The notes under the pieces: model-generated | The model's database searches: none | Told to the model about the DNA's origin: nothing | What the model saw: only the letters and a program-made list of their open reading frames with translations | Program-made: the position numbers and the translations under genes | Assembly: GCA_019456245.1 (NCBI GenBank) | Contig: VRUF01000032.1 | Coordinates: 2,546 to 17,407 of the forward strand | DNA length: 14,862 nt | DNA from: Planctomycetota bacterium | GTDB taxonomy: Bacteria > Planctomycetota > Phycisphaerae > Sedimentisphaerales > Anaerohalosphaeraceae | Direction of reading: 5' to 3' | Shown: piece after piece, positions 1 through 7,633 of the stretch | Numbering within the stretch: position 1 is the first letter of the stretch | How the letters are laid out: each line of letters begins with the position of its first letter

Positions 1-485
1 CAGGAGTGCTTTGTGCGTGCCTGAACCTTGCATTTAGTTTTGGGGGGGATATCCAGCGTATTTCCATAGTTGACTTTGGCAACTCTGCATCGACGGCAAC
101 GTTATCGGTGTGGATACTGGTTTTTTTGGGCGGGTGTATTTCGGCCGGTTGTTATTGCTTGTATTTACTATTTAAGAATTCCACATGGAAATGTTTTCTT
201 CAACCCGGTGCCTGGAAGGTTTTGATGTTGGCCGCTGCGATGGCGGTCCTTCACGATGGGGCGATTTTCTTCTATGGCGTTGGGACATCGTATATTGGTG
301 TTTTGGGGACCTCGGTCGGATTTGCGATATTTACTTCGGGGATCATGGTTGTTGGAAATGTTAATGGGTTTCTTACCAATGAGTGGCGGGGAATAGACAA
401 AAGTATCGTGGCTAAAATTTTAATCGGATTAGGTGTGATACTGCTTGGTATCTGTATCCTGGCAAAAGGCAATTCAATGATCTGA
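1..485 (+). CDS. RhaT-like L-rhamnose/proton symporter, C-terminal fragment
   Basis: This is the 3' part of a membrane protein whose start lies before the window; the frame is open from base 3 and ends at TGA 483-485. About 160 residues are visible, made of four or five strongly hydrophobic segments separated by short charged loops. The segment order and the ending (a GVGTSYIGVLGTSVGF stretch, then NGFLTNEWRG, then a last membrane helix and a short polar tail) resemble the C-terminal half of the RhaT family (drug/metabolite transporter superfamily), which imports L-rhamnose with protons. The GTG at position 6 is internal, not a real start. The gene converges on hypB with about 50 nt between them. 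The family call comes from remembered sequence features and is moderate; the substrate could be another sugar. Confidence 0.6.
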   Translation, partial: GVLCACLNLAFSFGGDIQRISIVDFGNSASTATLSVWILVFLGGCISAGCYCLYLLFKNSTWKCFLQPGAWKVLMLAAAMAVLHDGAIFFYGVGTSYIGVLGTSVGFAIFTSGIMVVGNVNGFLTNEWRGIDKSIVAKILIGLGVILLGICILAKGNSMI

Positions 486-535
486 TGTGGTGTTGGGTGG
501 TGGGGTGACTTTGCGGTAGGGTTTTATCCCTGCGC

Positions 536-1180
536 TTAGGGTTTTTGTTTTAGCAGCCAGTTGTACCAGTCCTGCATGCCTTCGCCTGTTGTTGCTGAGA
601 TTTGGAGGATATTTGCCTGGGGGTTTACTGCTCTTATGTCAGCGAGAACCCTTTCCATGTCGAACTTTATGTAGTCGATTAGGTCGATTTTGTTTATCAG
701 GACTATGTCTGCTTTTGCGAAGGTTTGTGGATATTTGATCGGCTTGTCGTCACCTTCGGGTACCGATAATACTATTACCCTGGCGTTTTCGCCTAGTGCG
801 AAGTCCGAAGGGCAGACGAGGTTTCCGACGTTTTCTATGAATATGATGTCCATGTCCGTTGCCGGTATTGCCGAAAGTGCGCCGGTTACCTGCTGAGCGG
901 AGAGGTGGCAGGCGCCTTTGGTTTCGATCTGGATTGCCGGTGCTCCGGTTTCCCTTATCTTTTTCGCGTCGGTGTCTGTTCATATGTCGCCTTCGATGAC
1001 GGCGATTTTTGTTTTGCCTGTCAGGTCACGGATCGTCCGGGAGAGGATAGTCGTTTTTCCGGAACCGGGCGAAGATATTACATTCATGCAGACGATGTCG
1101 TGAGTTGCGAAGAACTCGCTGTTCTTCAATGCACATTCTTCGTTCTTGTCGAGTATCTTTTTGTTAAGCGGTACTTTCAT
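536..1180 (-). CDS. hypB: HypB nickel-insertion GTPase, interrupted by an in-frame TGA
   Basis: HypB is a SIMIBI GTPase that, with HypA, delivers nickel to the large subunit of [NiFe] hydrogenase. Read through the stop, the frame gives 214 residues, the usual length of the short HypB form lacking an N-terminal Cys-rich metal site. Visible motifs are a Walker A SSPGSGKTT (36-44), EGD (63-65), the metal-site pair C91-H92 in KGACHLSA, ENVGNLVCP with C123, NKID (163-166) and a C-terminal SATTGEGM. Codon 67 is TGA (980-982), in the sequence EGDI-TGA-TDTDAKK. HypB similarity continues in the same frame on both sides, so this is not a frameshift. Either piece alone would lack essential parts: the first has only the P-loop, and the next internal ATG (853) gives a P-loop-less fragment. 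The cause may be a nonsense mutation, a base-call error or recoding. It is the last gene of hypDEAB; the ATG at 1180 is preceded by GAGGAC/GAGAAG. Confidence 0.85.
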
Positions 1181-1188
1181 GTATCTTC

Positions 1189-1530
1189 TCAGTCCTCAAG
1201 TTCTATTTCTTCCAGAAGAAGCGGCGCGTCTTCTGCAAAATCAAATTCGCTGCTTTGGCATTTCGTACATGCCGGTGCCGTGATGTCGAAGTCAAACTCG
1301 TTTTCGCATGTCCTGCACTTTGCGATGAGCGGTTTGTGCACAACTTTTAACTTAATCCCTTCGCATACCGTATCTTTGGCGACCATTTCGAAGGCGAAAC
1401 TGACCGCTTCGTCGTTTATGGGATTGAACTGGCCGCAGGAAATTGTAACGCTAATCGGTTTTTTGTTGTGCAGTTTTGCCTGCTCGAGTACGGTATCGAA
1501 AACGCTTTGTGCGACCATCATTTCATGCAT
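1189..1530 (-). CDS. hypA: HypA nickel chaperone for hydrogenase maturation
   Basis: HypA (113 aa, full length) binds nickel at its N-terminus and works with HypB to load it into the [NiFe] hydrogenase precursor. The protein starts MHE, which supplies the conserved His2 nickel ligand. It carries the structural zinc site as two CxxC pairs, C72-C75 (CRTC) and C88-C91 (CTKC). A typical HypA strand SVTISCGQFNPI precedes them. Its ATG overlaps the hypE stop by one base (TGATG, 1528-1532), so translation is probably coupled. It ends with TGA at 1189-1191, 8 nt before hypB; this shows that TGA is a normal stop in this genome. The acidic C-terminal tail is a minor variation. Confidence 0.95.
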   Translation of the reverse strand: MHEMMVAQSVFDTVLEQAKLHNKKPISVTISCGQFNPINDEAVSFAFEMVAKDTVCEGIKLKVVHKPLIAKCRTCENEFDFDITAPACTKCQSSEFDFAEDAPLLLEEIELED

Positions 1531-2555
1531 CAGCAGATCCTCGGCAGATCGCGTCCGTATGGCATCTGCACGATCCTGCGTCCGCCTATCTTGGTCTTTA
1601 GTTCAACGACGGGGCTTTCTTCTTTGTCAAGTACTTCGCCTATGATCGCGGCCTTTTTGCCGAGTTCGTGGTTTTTGCAAATATCGACAACCTTGCCAGC
1701 GTCTTTTTCATCCACTACGAAGACGACCTTTCCTTCGTTTGCGATATCCAGAAGGTCGAACCCGAGCATATCCGCCGCTGCTCGCACCGTTTCGTCAATC
1801 GGCAGGGACGGTTCGTCAAGTTCGATGGTAAATCCGCTTGCCGCTGCGATTTCGTTTAGAACCGCTGCTACTCCACCGCGGGTCGGATCTCGCATGAATT
1901 TTACGTTGGCACCGCTGTTGAGCACATCTGCAATAAGTCCGGACAGTACCGCACAATCGCTTTGCAGGGGGGAATCGAATTTTATTCCTTCACGTTGAGA
2001 GATGATCGTCATGCCGTGATCGCCTAGCGTTCCGTTGATAATGATCTTGTCGGTTTTGGTTACGCGATCAAAATCGATGTCGGCGTTTTCGTGGCGTGTT
2101 CCCAGGCCGGCTGTGTTGATGAAGAGACCGTCAGCGGCGCCTTTCTCTACGACTTTTGTGTCACCGGTTACTATGTCGATGCCGGCTTGTTTGGCGGTGG
2201 CCCCTGCGCTTGCGAGTATTTTCTCGAGCGTATCGATATCGAAACCTTCTTCGATGATAAGCGAAAGGCTAAGGGCTACGGGAGTTGCGCCTGCGACCGC
2301 GAGATCGTTTACTGTTCCGCAAACCGCGAGCTTGCCGATGTCGCCGCCGTTGAAGAATAGTGGTTTGACGACATAGCTGTCCGTCGTCATGCAAACCGAA
2401 GCACTTGTAAGATCCAGGCTCGCAGCGTCGGTTAGTTTGTCGAGAGTGTCATTGCTAAATGCGGGCAGTATCGTTTTTTCGATCAGATGTGAAGTCAAAC
2501 GCCCGCCGCCGCCGTGTGCGAGCAGTATTTTATTTTCTTTTTTGCTGTCGGTCAT
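1530..2555 (-). CDS. hypE: HypE, thiocarbamate dehydratase for hydrogenase cyanide ligands
   Basis: HypE (341 aa from this start) receives a carbamoyl group from HypF on its C-terminal cysteine and dehydrates it with ATP to a thiocyanate, the donor of the CN ligands. The protein ends in the diagnostic PRIC, with C341 as the modified residue. The N-terminus has the glycine-rich LLAHGGGGRL typical of the HypE/PurM-SelD fold. Conserved TTDSYVV, VCGTVNDLAVAGA, VTGDTKVV and MRDPTRGGVA segments follow. I chose ATG 2555 because it gives MTDSKKENKILLAHGGGG and overlaps the hypD stop as ATGA (2552-2555). An upstream in-frame ATG at 2600 would add 15 atypical residues inside hypD. The TGA stop overlaps the hypA start. 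Confidence 0.95.
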   Translation of the reverse strand: MTDSKKENKILLAHGGGGRLTSHLIEKTILPAFSNDTLDKLTDAASLDLTSASVCMTTDSYVVKPLFFNGGDIGKLAVCGTVNDLAVAGATPVALSLSLIIEEGFDIDTLEKILASAGATAKQAGIDIVTGDTKVVEKGAADGLFINTAGLGTRHENADIDFDRVTKTDKIIINGTLGDHGMTIISQREGIKFDSPLQSDCAVLSGLIADVLNSGANVKFMRDPTRGGVAAVLNEIAAASGFTIELDEPSLPIDETVRAAADMLGFDLLDIANEGKVVFVVDEKDAGKVVDICKNHELGKKAAIIGEVLDKEESPVVELKTKIGGRRIVQMPYGRDLPRIC

Positions 2556-3631
2556 GTTCTGCGTTTTCTTCTCCTGCCGTATTTGTACCATGCAGAACAT
2601 GCACCCTCACTGCTTACCATGCATGGTCCTACCGGCGAATCAGGCGTGCATTTCGTCTCGAACATTCCGCAATCGGCGGGGTCGATCAAACCGCAAAGCA
2701 CCTCTCCGCATCTACAGCCGGTTAAGTCTTCGGCCGGTATTTCGTTGAAGCCGAAGCGTTTCATCGCGTCGAACTTTGCGTACTCTTCTTTGAGACGTAA
2801 CGTTCCGCCCGGTATTTTACCAAGCCCGCGCCAGTAACCGTCATACGGCTGGAAGAACGTGTTGATAATTTGCCATGCCGTTGTGTTGCCCGTCGCGGTC
2901 ACTGCCGCCGGATACATGCTAATTACTTCGGGCGCATCATTGGTGAGTTGACGACATATCTCGGCTATTCCTTCTATGACCTGCATCGGCTCGAAACCGG
3001 CGACGACGCAGGGACGTTTATAAGTTTCGACGATCGGTTTGTATGCGTCCGTGCCGATAATTACGCTGACATGGCCGGGGCAAAGGAACGCGTCGATCTT
3101 ATGATTTTTTTCGGAAAGCAGCGCATCCATCGCCGGGATAACCAGTTTGTGTCCGGAAAGGATGCAGAAATTGTCGAGGTTTTTTTCGGCTGCGTCTTTG
3201 ATCGCTACCGCGGTAGCAGGCGTGGTTGTCTCAAATCCGACAGCTACGAATACTACGGTTTTGTCGGGATTCTCTTCGGCAAGTTTTATTGCATCTTCGC
3301 TGCTCAACACCAGTTTGACATTCGACTTGGCACGTTTTTCCAGGGAACCGTCTTTGCCCGGGACGCGGATCATGTCGCCGTAAGTTGCGATTATGCAGTC
3401 ATCACGGTCGGCGATTTCCAGCATAATATCTATGTATCCCTGGTCGGTCACACACACCGGACAACCGGGACCGGAAAGCAGCTTAAGGCTTCTTGGAAGC
3501 GTGGGCCTGATACCGTTGCGGAATATCGAAACCGTATGGGTTCCGCATACTTCCATGATATTGATCTGGCGGCCAAGCGTTTCGCACGCCTGGTCCATTA
3601 GTGCCTGTGCATTACAAATTCTAGTCAACAT
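2552..3631 (-). CDS. hypD: HypD, iron-sulfur scaffold for Fe(CN)2CO assembly
   Basis: HypD (359 aa) forms a complex with HypC, accepts cyanide from HypE and builds the Fe(CN)2CO group for [NiFe] hydrogenase. Seen in the sequence are CGTHT (29-33), the GPGCPVC motif (54-60), VGFETTTPA, and a Cys-rich C-terminus with cysteines at 306, 308, 313, 321, 328, 337 and 345 that includes the 4Fe-4S ligands of the family. The last residues are unusually basic (YGRRRKRRT); this tail is encoded where the gene overlaps the hypE start. The ATG at 3631 is preceded by AAAGGG about 10 nt away, a plausible ribosome site that lies inside the repeated upstream element. It is the first gene of the tightly overlapped hypDEAB set, after a 109-nt gap from hypC. 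Confidence 0.95.
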   Translation of the reverse strand: MLTRICNAQALMDQACETLGRQINIMEVCGTHTVSIFRNGIRPTLPRSLKLLSGPGCPVCVTDQGYIDIMLEIADRDDCIIATYGDMIRVPGKDGSLEKRAKSNVKLVLSSEDAIKLAEENPDKTVVFVAVGFETTTPATAVAIKDAAEKNLDNFCILSGHKLVIPAMDALLSEKNHKIDAFLCPGHVSVIIGTDAYKPIVETYKRPCVVAGFEPMQVIEGIAEICRQLTNDAPEVISMYPAAVTATGNTTAWQIINTFFQPYDGYWRGLGKIPGGTLRLKEEYAKFDAMKRFGFNEIPAEDLTGCRCGEVLCGLIDPADCGMFETKCTPDSPVGPCMVSSEGACSAWYKYGRRRKRRT

Positions 3632-3637
3632 AACAGA

Positions 3638-3674
3638 AATACCCTTTAGGGTAGTAAATGTCCGCGTTGAAAAT
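3638..3674 (-). repeat. Upstream element copy A, 6 nt before hypD
   Basis: About 36 nt here match 7634-7668 upstream of rodA. Both copies read, on the + strand, AATACCCTTTAG, then TARTAAAWGTYYGCGTTGAA, then RAT. With one 2-nt gap, about 30 of 35 positions agree. Both copies lie just upstream of a minus-strand gene and in the same orientation. In this copy the AAAGGG on the minus strand may serve as the hypD ribosome site, and the extra GG makes a small inverted repeat TACCC-TTTA-GGGTA. Beside it, at 3680-3697, lies a second small palindrome TTACTT-N6-AAGTAA. I infer a shared regulatory or leader element; its role is unknown. Confidence 0.6.
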
Positions 3675-3740
3675 GATAATTACTTATTTTAAAGTAACTT
3701 ACCGCGAACAAAACGGAAATTTTCAATCGTGATCAATTAA

Positions 3741-3983
3741 CTACCCCGAAATTTTATCGTCGGTATCCATAAATCCTTTTATCTCGTCAAAAAGATCCCA
3801 CGTCTTGCGGGCTTCTTCTTCGTCGAGAATCGTTATCGCAAAACCGGCATGTACCAGTACGATGTCATTCAATTTTGCGTCCGGGATAAGTGTTGTTCTG
3901 ATGTTCCACTTATTTCCCATCGCATCGGCGACGGCGCGGTCGCCAACAAGTTCTATTATTCTGGCAGGTACAGCTAAACACAT
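3741..3983 (-). CDS. hypC: HypC/HupF-family hydrogenase maturation chaperone
   Basis: HypC (80 aa) is a small OB-fold chaperone that carries the iron-cyanide unit with HypD and then binds the hydrogenase large-subunit precursor. The family signature MCLAVPARI is present at the N-terminus with the essential Cys2; the core V.HAGFAI strand and acidic C-terminal helix (DEEEARKTWDLFDEI) are typical. Length matches the family. The ATG at 3983 is preceded by CAGGAAA about 10 nt upstream. The gene begins 21 nt after the hypF stop, so rodA-hypF-hypC are probably one transcript. The stop is TAG (3741-3743), followed by a 109-nt gap before hypD. Confidence 0.95.
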   Translation of the reverse strand: MCLAVPARIIELVGDRAVADAMGNKWNIRTTLIPDAKLNDIVLVHAGFAITILDEEEARKTWDLFDEIKGFMDTDDKISG

Positions 3984-4004
3984 ATATTGCTTTTCCTGTA
4001 AAAA

Positions 4005-6305
4005 TCATTTTTGAAATTTTTCGGCAGCGATCGCCGCTTGTCCGAGCGATATCCCGCCGTCGTTTGCCGGCACACGTCTTTTGAATAGTACAAAAAAGCC
4101 TTCATTTTTCAATAGCCTTATCAACCTGTTTGATAAATACCGGTTGCAAAAAACGCCGCCGGAGAGTGCAACTGTCTTAAGTCCGTAATTATCCCTGGCT
4201 TTTTGTGCAAGTGCCAGCAGGGAACCTGCGAGGCAGTTATGGAATTTTGTCGATACTACACCTTTACTAACGCCGCTTTCAATATCGTCGGCGATTTGCT
4301 TTACCATTGTACGGAAATCAACCTTGAAGGTTCCGTCAGAAGCTGAATTAATCTGCACATTGTAACTTTTTTCCAGACCGCTTTTCACTATCGCTTCCAG
4401 TGCTATCGGCAATTGGGCTTCAAAATGATTATGTTTTCCCAGTCCGGCCATCGCGGCAACGGCATCGAAAAGACGTCCAAGGCTCGATGTCCGGGCAACA
4501 TTTACATTTCGCTTGAGCTGATCGGCGATAATGTCGAGTTTGCTCCGGTCGGCTTCGATGCCTTCCAGCAGCTGGCCGTACTTTTGCATATAATCCTCAT
4601 CGCATTGGCTCAAAAGCCCCATCAGCGGCCTAATTGCCTCTTTAGCCGCGGTGTCTCCGCCGGCAAGGGGATAGTACTCCAACTGACCGAATCGCTGGAA
4701 ATCACTCAGTGACGCTATCAGACATTCGCATCCCCAAATCGCTCCGTCGGTCCCCAGCCCCGTTCCATCTGCGACAAGGCCGATCACTTTTTCGTGATGA
4801 TCGTATTCGGCGAGCACCGAGGCGATATGTGCCCAATGGTGCTGGATTTCGAGAACATTACCATCGGATAATTTTTTGGCAAACTGACTCGAAAGATAAC
4901 CCGGGTGCATATCGCATGCAAACACCCGGGGCTCGACTTCGAAGAGTTTTTGCAGGTGCTTGACGGATCGGCCGTAGTGTCTGTAAACGTCTGCCTCTTT
5001 CAGATCGCCGATATGCTCGCTCAAAATAAACTTCTTGTCTTTGCCAAAACAGAACGTGTTTTTCAGATCCGCACCGGCGGCGAAGATATGTTTTTCGCAT
5101 CGGTTTGAGGTAGGGATCGGAACCGGGACATATCCTCTGCTTCTTCTGAGCATCGCCGGTCCGCCATCAACAATCTGAACCACAGAGTCATCGACTTGCC
5201 GGTAAATATCCCGGTTGTGCATCAAAAAGGCGTCGGCGATGCCGGAAAGTTTTTCCAGTGCTTCCCCATTTTCGCAGATAAGCGGCTCATCCGAGATATT
5301 GGCACTGGTCATGACAAGCACCTCGATGTCGTTTTCTGCAAAAAGCAGGTGGTGAAGCGGCGTATAACACAGCATAAACCCGAGATTGCTGCTGCCAGCG
5401 GCGACGGAATCGGCGATTTTGGGTTGTTTTCCTGCTTTTGCGGGCAATAGAACTATCGGGCTTTCAGGGCTTTTAAGCAGGGATTCGGCAATCTCGTCTA
5501 CCTCTGCAAATTCCCTGATCTTTTCGATATTGCCTGCCATTAGTGCAAACGGTTTGTGATCTCTTTGTTTTCGCCGTCGCAATCTGCATACAGCTTCTTC
5601 GTTCAATGCATCGACTGCAAGATGAAACCCTCCAAGGCCCTTTATCGCTGCGATCTTACCGGCGTGCAGCAGTTCGGCGGTTTTCGCGATCACCGCATCG
5701 CTATCGTCTTCGATCGTATTACCGAGGTTGTTGCAAAGTGATATTTTCGGTCCGCAGGTTTCGCACGCTACCGGTTGAGCGTGGAATCGTCTGTCGGCGA
5801 CATCGGTGTACTCGCGGCGGCAGTTATCGCACATCTGGAACGGCTGCATCGTTGTATTGCAGCGATCATACGGGATATTTTGCACGATAGAATATCGCGG
5901 CCCGCAGTTGGTACAGTTAATAAATGGATAGCGGCAGCGAAAATCATCCTCGCTGCACATCTCGTCAAGGCAATCGGCGCAGGTTGCACTATCTGCGGTT
6001 ACCTGCGACAGGATTGAGCCGGCAGATGAACTTGCCCCGATCCGAAACTGCTTTTCGCCGTCAATATCGTCAATGTCTTTACTGCGGAGTGAGCTTATAT
6101 TCATCAGGGCAGGCAAATCGCCCTTTGCCTCAAGATGTTCCATAAAACCGGCTACCTGCTCATCGGAGCCCTGAACCTCGACAACAACGCCGCTTGTATC
6201 ATTACATACGTACCCGGCAAGGGCATATCGCACGGCAAGACGGTATATGTAGGGTCTGCAACCTACGCCCTGGACCTGTCCACTTAGATATATTCGTTTT
6301 CGCAT
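4005..6305 (-). CDS. hypF: HypF carbamoyltransferase for hydrogenase maturation
   Basis: HypF (766 aa, full length) uses carbamoyl phosphate and ATP to make carbamoyl-adenylate and passes the carbamoyl group to the C-terminal Cys of HypE. All domains are present in order: acylphosphatase (1-90; GQVQGVGCRP with Arg17), two zinc fingers with paired cysteines (C109/C112/C131/C134 and C159/C162/C181/C184), a YrdC-like domain (about 200-390; KGLGGFHLAVDA, TSANISDEP, LRRSRGYVP), and a Kae1-like domain (about 405-766) with HHWAH (489-493), VADGTGLGTDG, LSGGVFCNRYL and NDGGISLGQ. No essential motif appears lost. It starts 17 nt after the rodA stop, with no strong ribosome site, so it is probably translated from the rodA transcript. 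Confidence 0.96.
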   Translation of the reverse strand: MRKRIYLSGQVQGVGCRPYIYRLAVRYALAGYVCNDTSGVVVEVQGSDEQVAGFMEHLEAKGDLPALMNISSLRSKDIDDIDGEKQFRIGASSSAGSILSQVTADSATCADCLDEMCSEDDFRCRYPFINCTNCGPRYSIVQNIPYDRCNTTMQPFQMCDNCRREYTDVADRRFHAQPVACETCGPKISLCNNLGNTIEDDSDAVIAKTAELLHAGKIAAIKGLGGFHLAVDALNEEAVCRLRRRKQRDHKPFALMAGNIEKIREFAEVDEIAESLLKSPESPIVLLPAKAGKQPKIADSVAAGSSNLGFMLCYTPLHHLLFAENDIEVLVMTSANISDEPLICENGEALEKLSGIADAFLMHNRDIYRQVDDSVVQIVDGGPAMLRRSRGYVPVPIPTSNRCEKHIFAAGADLKNTFCFGKDKKFILSEHIGDLKEADVYRHYGRSVKHLQKLFEVEPRVFACDMHPGYLSSQFAKKLSDGNVLEIQHHWAHIASVLAEYDHHEKVIGLVADGTGLGTDGAIWGCECLIASLSDFQRFGQLEYYPLAGGDTAAKEAIRPLMGLLSQCDEDYMQKYGQLLEGIEADRSKLDIIADQLKRNVNVARTSSLGRLFDAVAAMAGLGKHNHFEAQLPIALEAIVKSGLEKSYNVQINSASDGTFKVDFRTMVKQIADDIESGVSKGVVSTKFHNCLAGSLLALAQKARDNYGLKTVALSGGVFCNRYLSNRLIRLLKNEGFFVLFKRRVPANDGGISLGQAAIAAEKFQK

Positions 6306-6322
6306 GACCGATCAATCTGCTT

Positions 6323-7594
6323 TTACACATTGATGTTACGATTATTCTCCAGCCCTTTGCCTGCTACCGTAAACGGCCTCAATCTGCCCACATTATTGAG
6401 CAATCCTATCGCGGCCATGCTGACGACGAGGGAAGAGCCTCCGGCGCTTACAAAAGGCAGTGTAAGCCCTGTAATAGGCATAAGACCAACCGTCATGGAG
6501 GTATTGACGATCACCTCGACGGCGAACATGGCGATTATACCCACCGCGATCAGCCTTGCAAACGGGTCCGTGTTGTTTGTTGCGATTTCCAGACCGCAGA
6601 CAAAAATGGCTGCATACAGCCCAAAAATGGCCATACATCCCCAAAAACCCCATTGGTGGGCGATCAACGAGAATATGAAATCGTTATGCCGCTCAGGCAA
6701 ATAATTATACTCTATATAAGGGCCCTGGCGGAAACCATATCCTTCAAGCCCGCCGGATGCGATGGCAAGTTTGCTGTGCTTAAGCTGGAAGCCCCAGTCC
6801 TGATCCCATGCCCGCTTGTCAAAATGTTTTTTTCCGGTAAGAATATTTGCAAGTTTGGGGTTTCTCTCGGCTTTTTGCGAGATCCAGTCGTTTTGAAACA
6901 CCACGCAGCTTATTCTTGCTCGCTGGTAATGATTCAACTGCCCCCAAAGCAGCGGAAACGACATTACAGCCAGAAGCATTATGATCAAGAGGTGTTTAGC
7001 CCTGGCCCCTGCGACAAAAAGCATTGAAAACAACACAGGCATCATCAGCAGCACTGTCCCCAGGTCCGGTTCCTTCAAAATGAGTACTATCGCAAGCAAT
7101 GTCAGCACAAACGGTCCGATCAGCCCGGAAAGCTTGCGATAATTGCTCCGATACCGAAGATACCACGCCAGGGCAAGTATATGGGCGACTTTGCAGAATT
7201 CAGACGGCTGGATCGATATGGACCGGCTTCCAAGACCGAGTTGGATCCACCGGTATGCTCCTTTTCTATCTTCTATAAAGGGACTAAGGTCGATATATTT
7301 GCCCAAAATAAGCACCGCAAGGGCAACCAGAACCAGCCCGTAAAGCCAATAACTCAACGGTCCAAGCCATCTGTAATCTATATAGCTTAGAAAAATGATC
7401 GCTGCAAGACCGGCAAAAGCGTATACGACCTGCCTTTTCCATGCCGACGGGTGATATGAACCGGGCGAGGAAATGGACTTGAGAGGGTGCCCGGACGCGT
7501 AAATGCTTGCTATACCTATACATACGAGCGCAAATACCGCCAATAGCATTAGCATCCGAACCGTTATAAGTCGTCCCTGAAAAAGTTTGATCAT
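6323..7594 (-). CDS. rodA: RodA/FtsW-family SEDS peptidoglycan glycosyltransferase
   Basis: RodA polymerises glycan strands at the inner membrane during elongation, usually with a class B PBP. The 423-residue protein has about ten hydrophobic segments and SEDS motifs: KGAYRWIQLG (111-120), QPSEFCKVA (129-137), KEPDLGT (174-180), LPERHNDFIF (299-308) and PITGLTLPFVSAGGSS (373-388). It resembles RodA more than FtsW at LPERHxDFIF. Compared with usual RodA (about 370-400 aa), the extracytoplasmic loop near 232-270 carries an insertion of roughly 25-30 charged residues. The start at 7594 lacks a good ribosome site, and a promoter-like pair sits so close that the transcript could be leaderless; the next Met is residue 14. 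Its place at the head of a hyp operon, without mreBCD or a PBP2 gene, is unusual. Confidence 0.9.
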   Translation of the reverse strand: MIKLFQGRLITVRMLMLLAVFALVCIGIASIYASGHPLKSISSPGSYHPSAWKRQVVYAFAGLAAIIFLSYIDYRWLGPLSYWLYGLVLVALAVLILGKYIDLSPFIEDRKGAYRWIQLGLGSRSISIQPSEFCKVAHILALAWYLRYRSNYRKLSGLIGPFVLTLLAIVLILKEPDLGTVLLMMPVLFSMLFVAGARAKHLLIIMLLAVMSFPLLWGQLNHYQRARISCVVFQNDWISQKAERNPKLANILTGKKHFDKRAWDQDWGFQLKHSKLAIASGGLEGYGFRQGPYIEYNYLPERHNDFIFSLIAHQWGFWGCMAIFGLYAAIFVCGLEIATNNTDPFARLIAVGIIAMFAVEVIVNTSMTVGLMPITGLTLPFVSAGGSSLVVSMAAIGLLNNVGRLRPFTVAGKGLENNRNINV

Positions 7595-7600
7595 AGCTCT

Positions 7601-7629
7601 ATATTAGTGCCGATTGCCCTCCCGTTCAA
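7601..7629 (-). promoter_or_regulatory. Possible sigma70-like promoter for rodA
   Basis: On the minus strand, TTGAAC (7624-7629) is separated by exactly 17 nt from TAATAT (7601-7606). The expected transcription start falls near 7593-7595, that is, on the rodA ATG, so rodA would be leaderless or would start at a later codon. The spacing and hexamers are good, but the placement is odd; a promoter further upstream near the repeated element is an alternative. Confidence 0.45.
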
Positions 7630-7633
7630 TAGT

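Noticed and set aside
513..535. Hairpin between the convergent RhaT-like gene and hypB as a terminator
   Set aside because: The stem is only AGGG/CCCT with a distal GCG/CGC and there is no T run on either strand, although a terminator would be expected here.
980..982. TGA read as tryptophan (alternative code) in hypB
   Set aside because: hypA, hypD, hypE and hypF all end at TGA where the family ends, and tryptophans throughout are TGG.
750..983. Frameshift explanation for the broken hypB
   Set aside because: HypB similarity resumes in the same frame immediately after the TGA; the overlapping open frame at these positions encodes unrelated sequence.
905..1645. 246-codon open frame on the + strand
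   Set aside because: It lies antisense to hypB, hypA and the end of hypE, has a low-complexity Ser/Cys-rich translation and no ribosome site.
2870..3601. 243-codon open frame on the + strand
   Set aside because: It is fully antisense to hypD, which is certain; no family features are visible in the translation.
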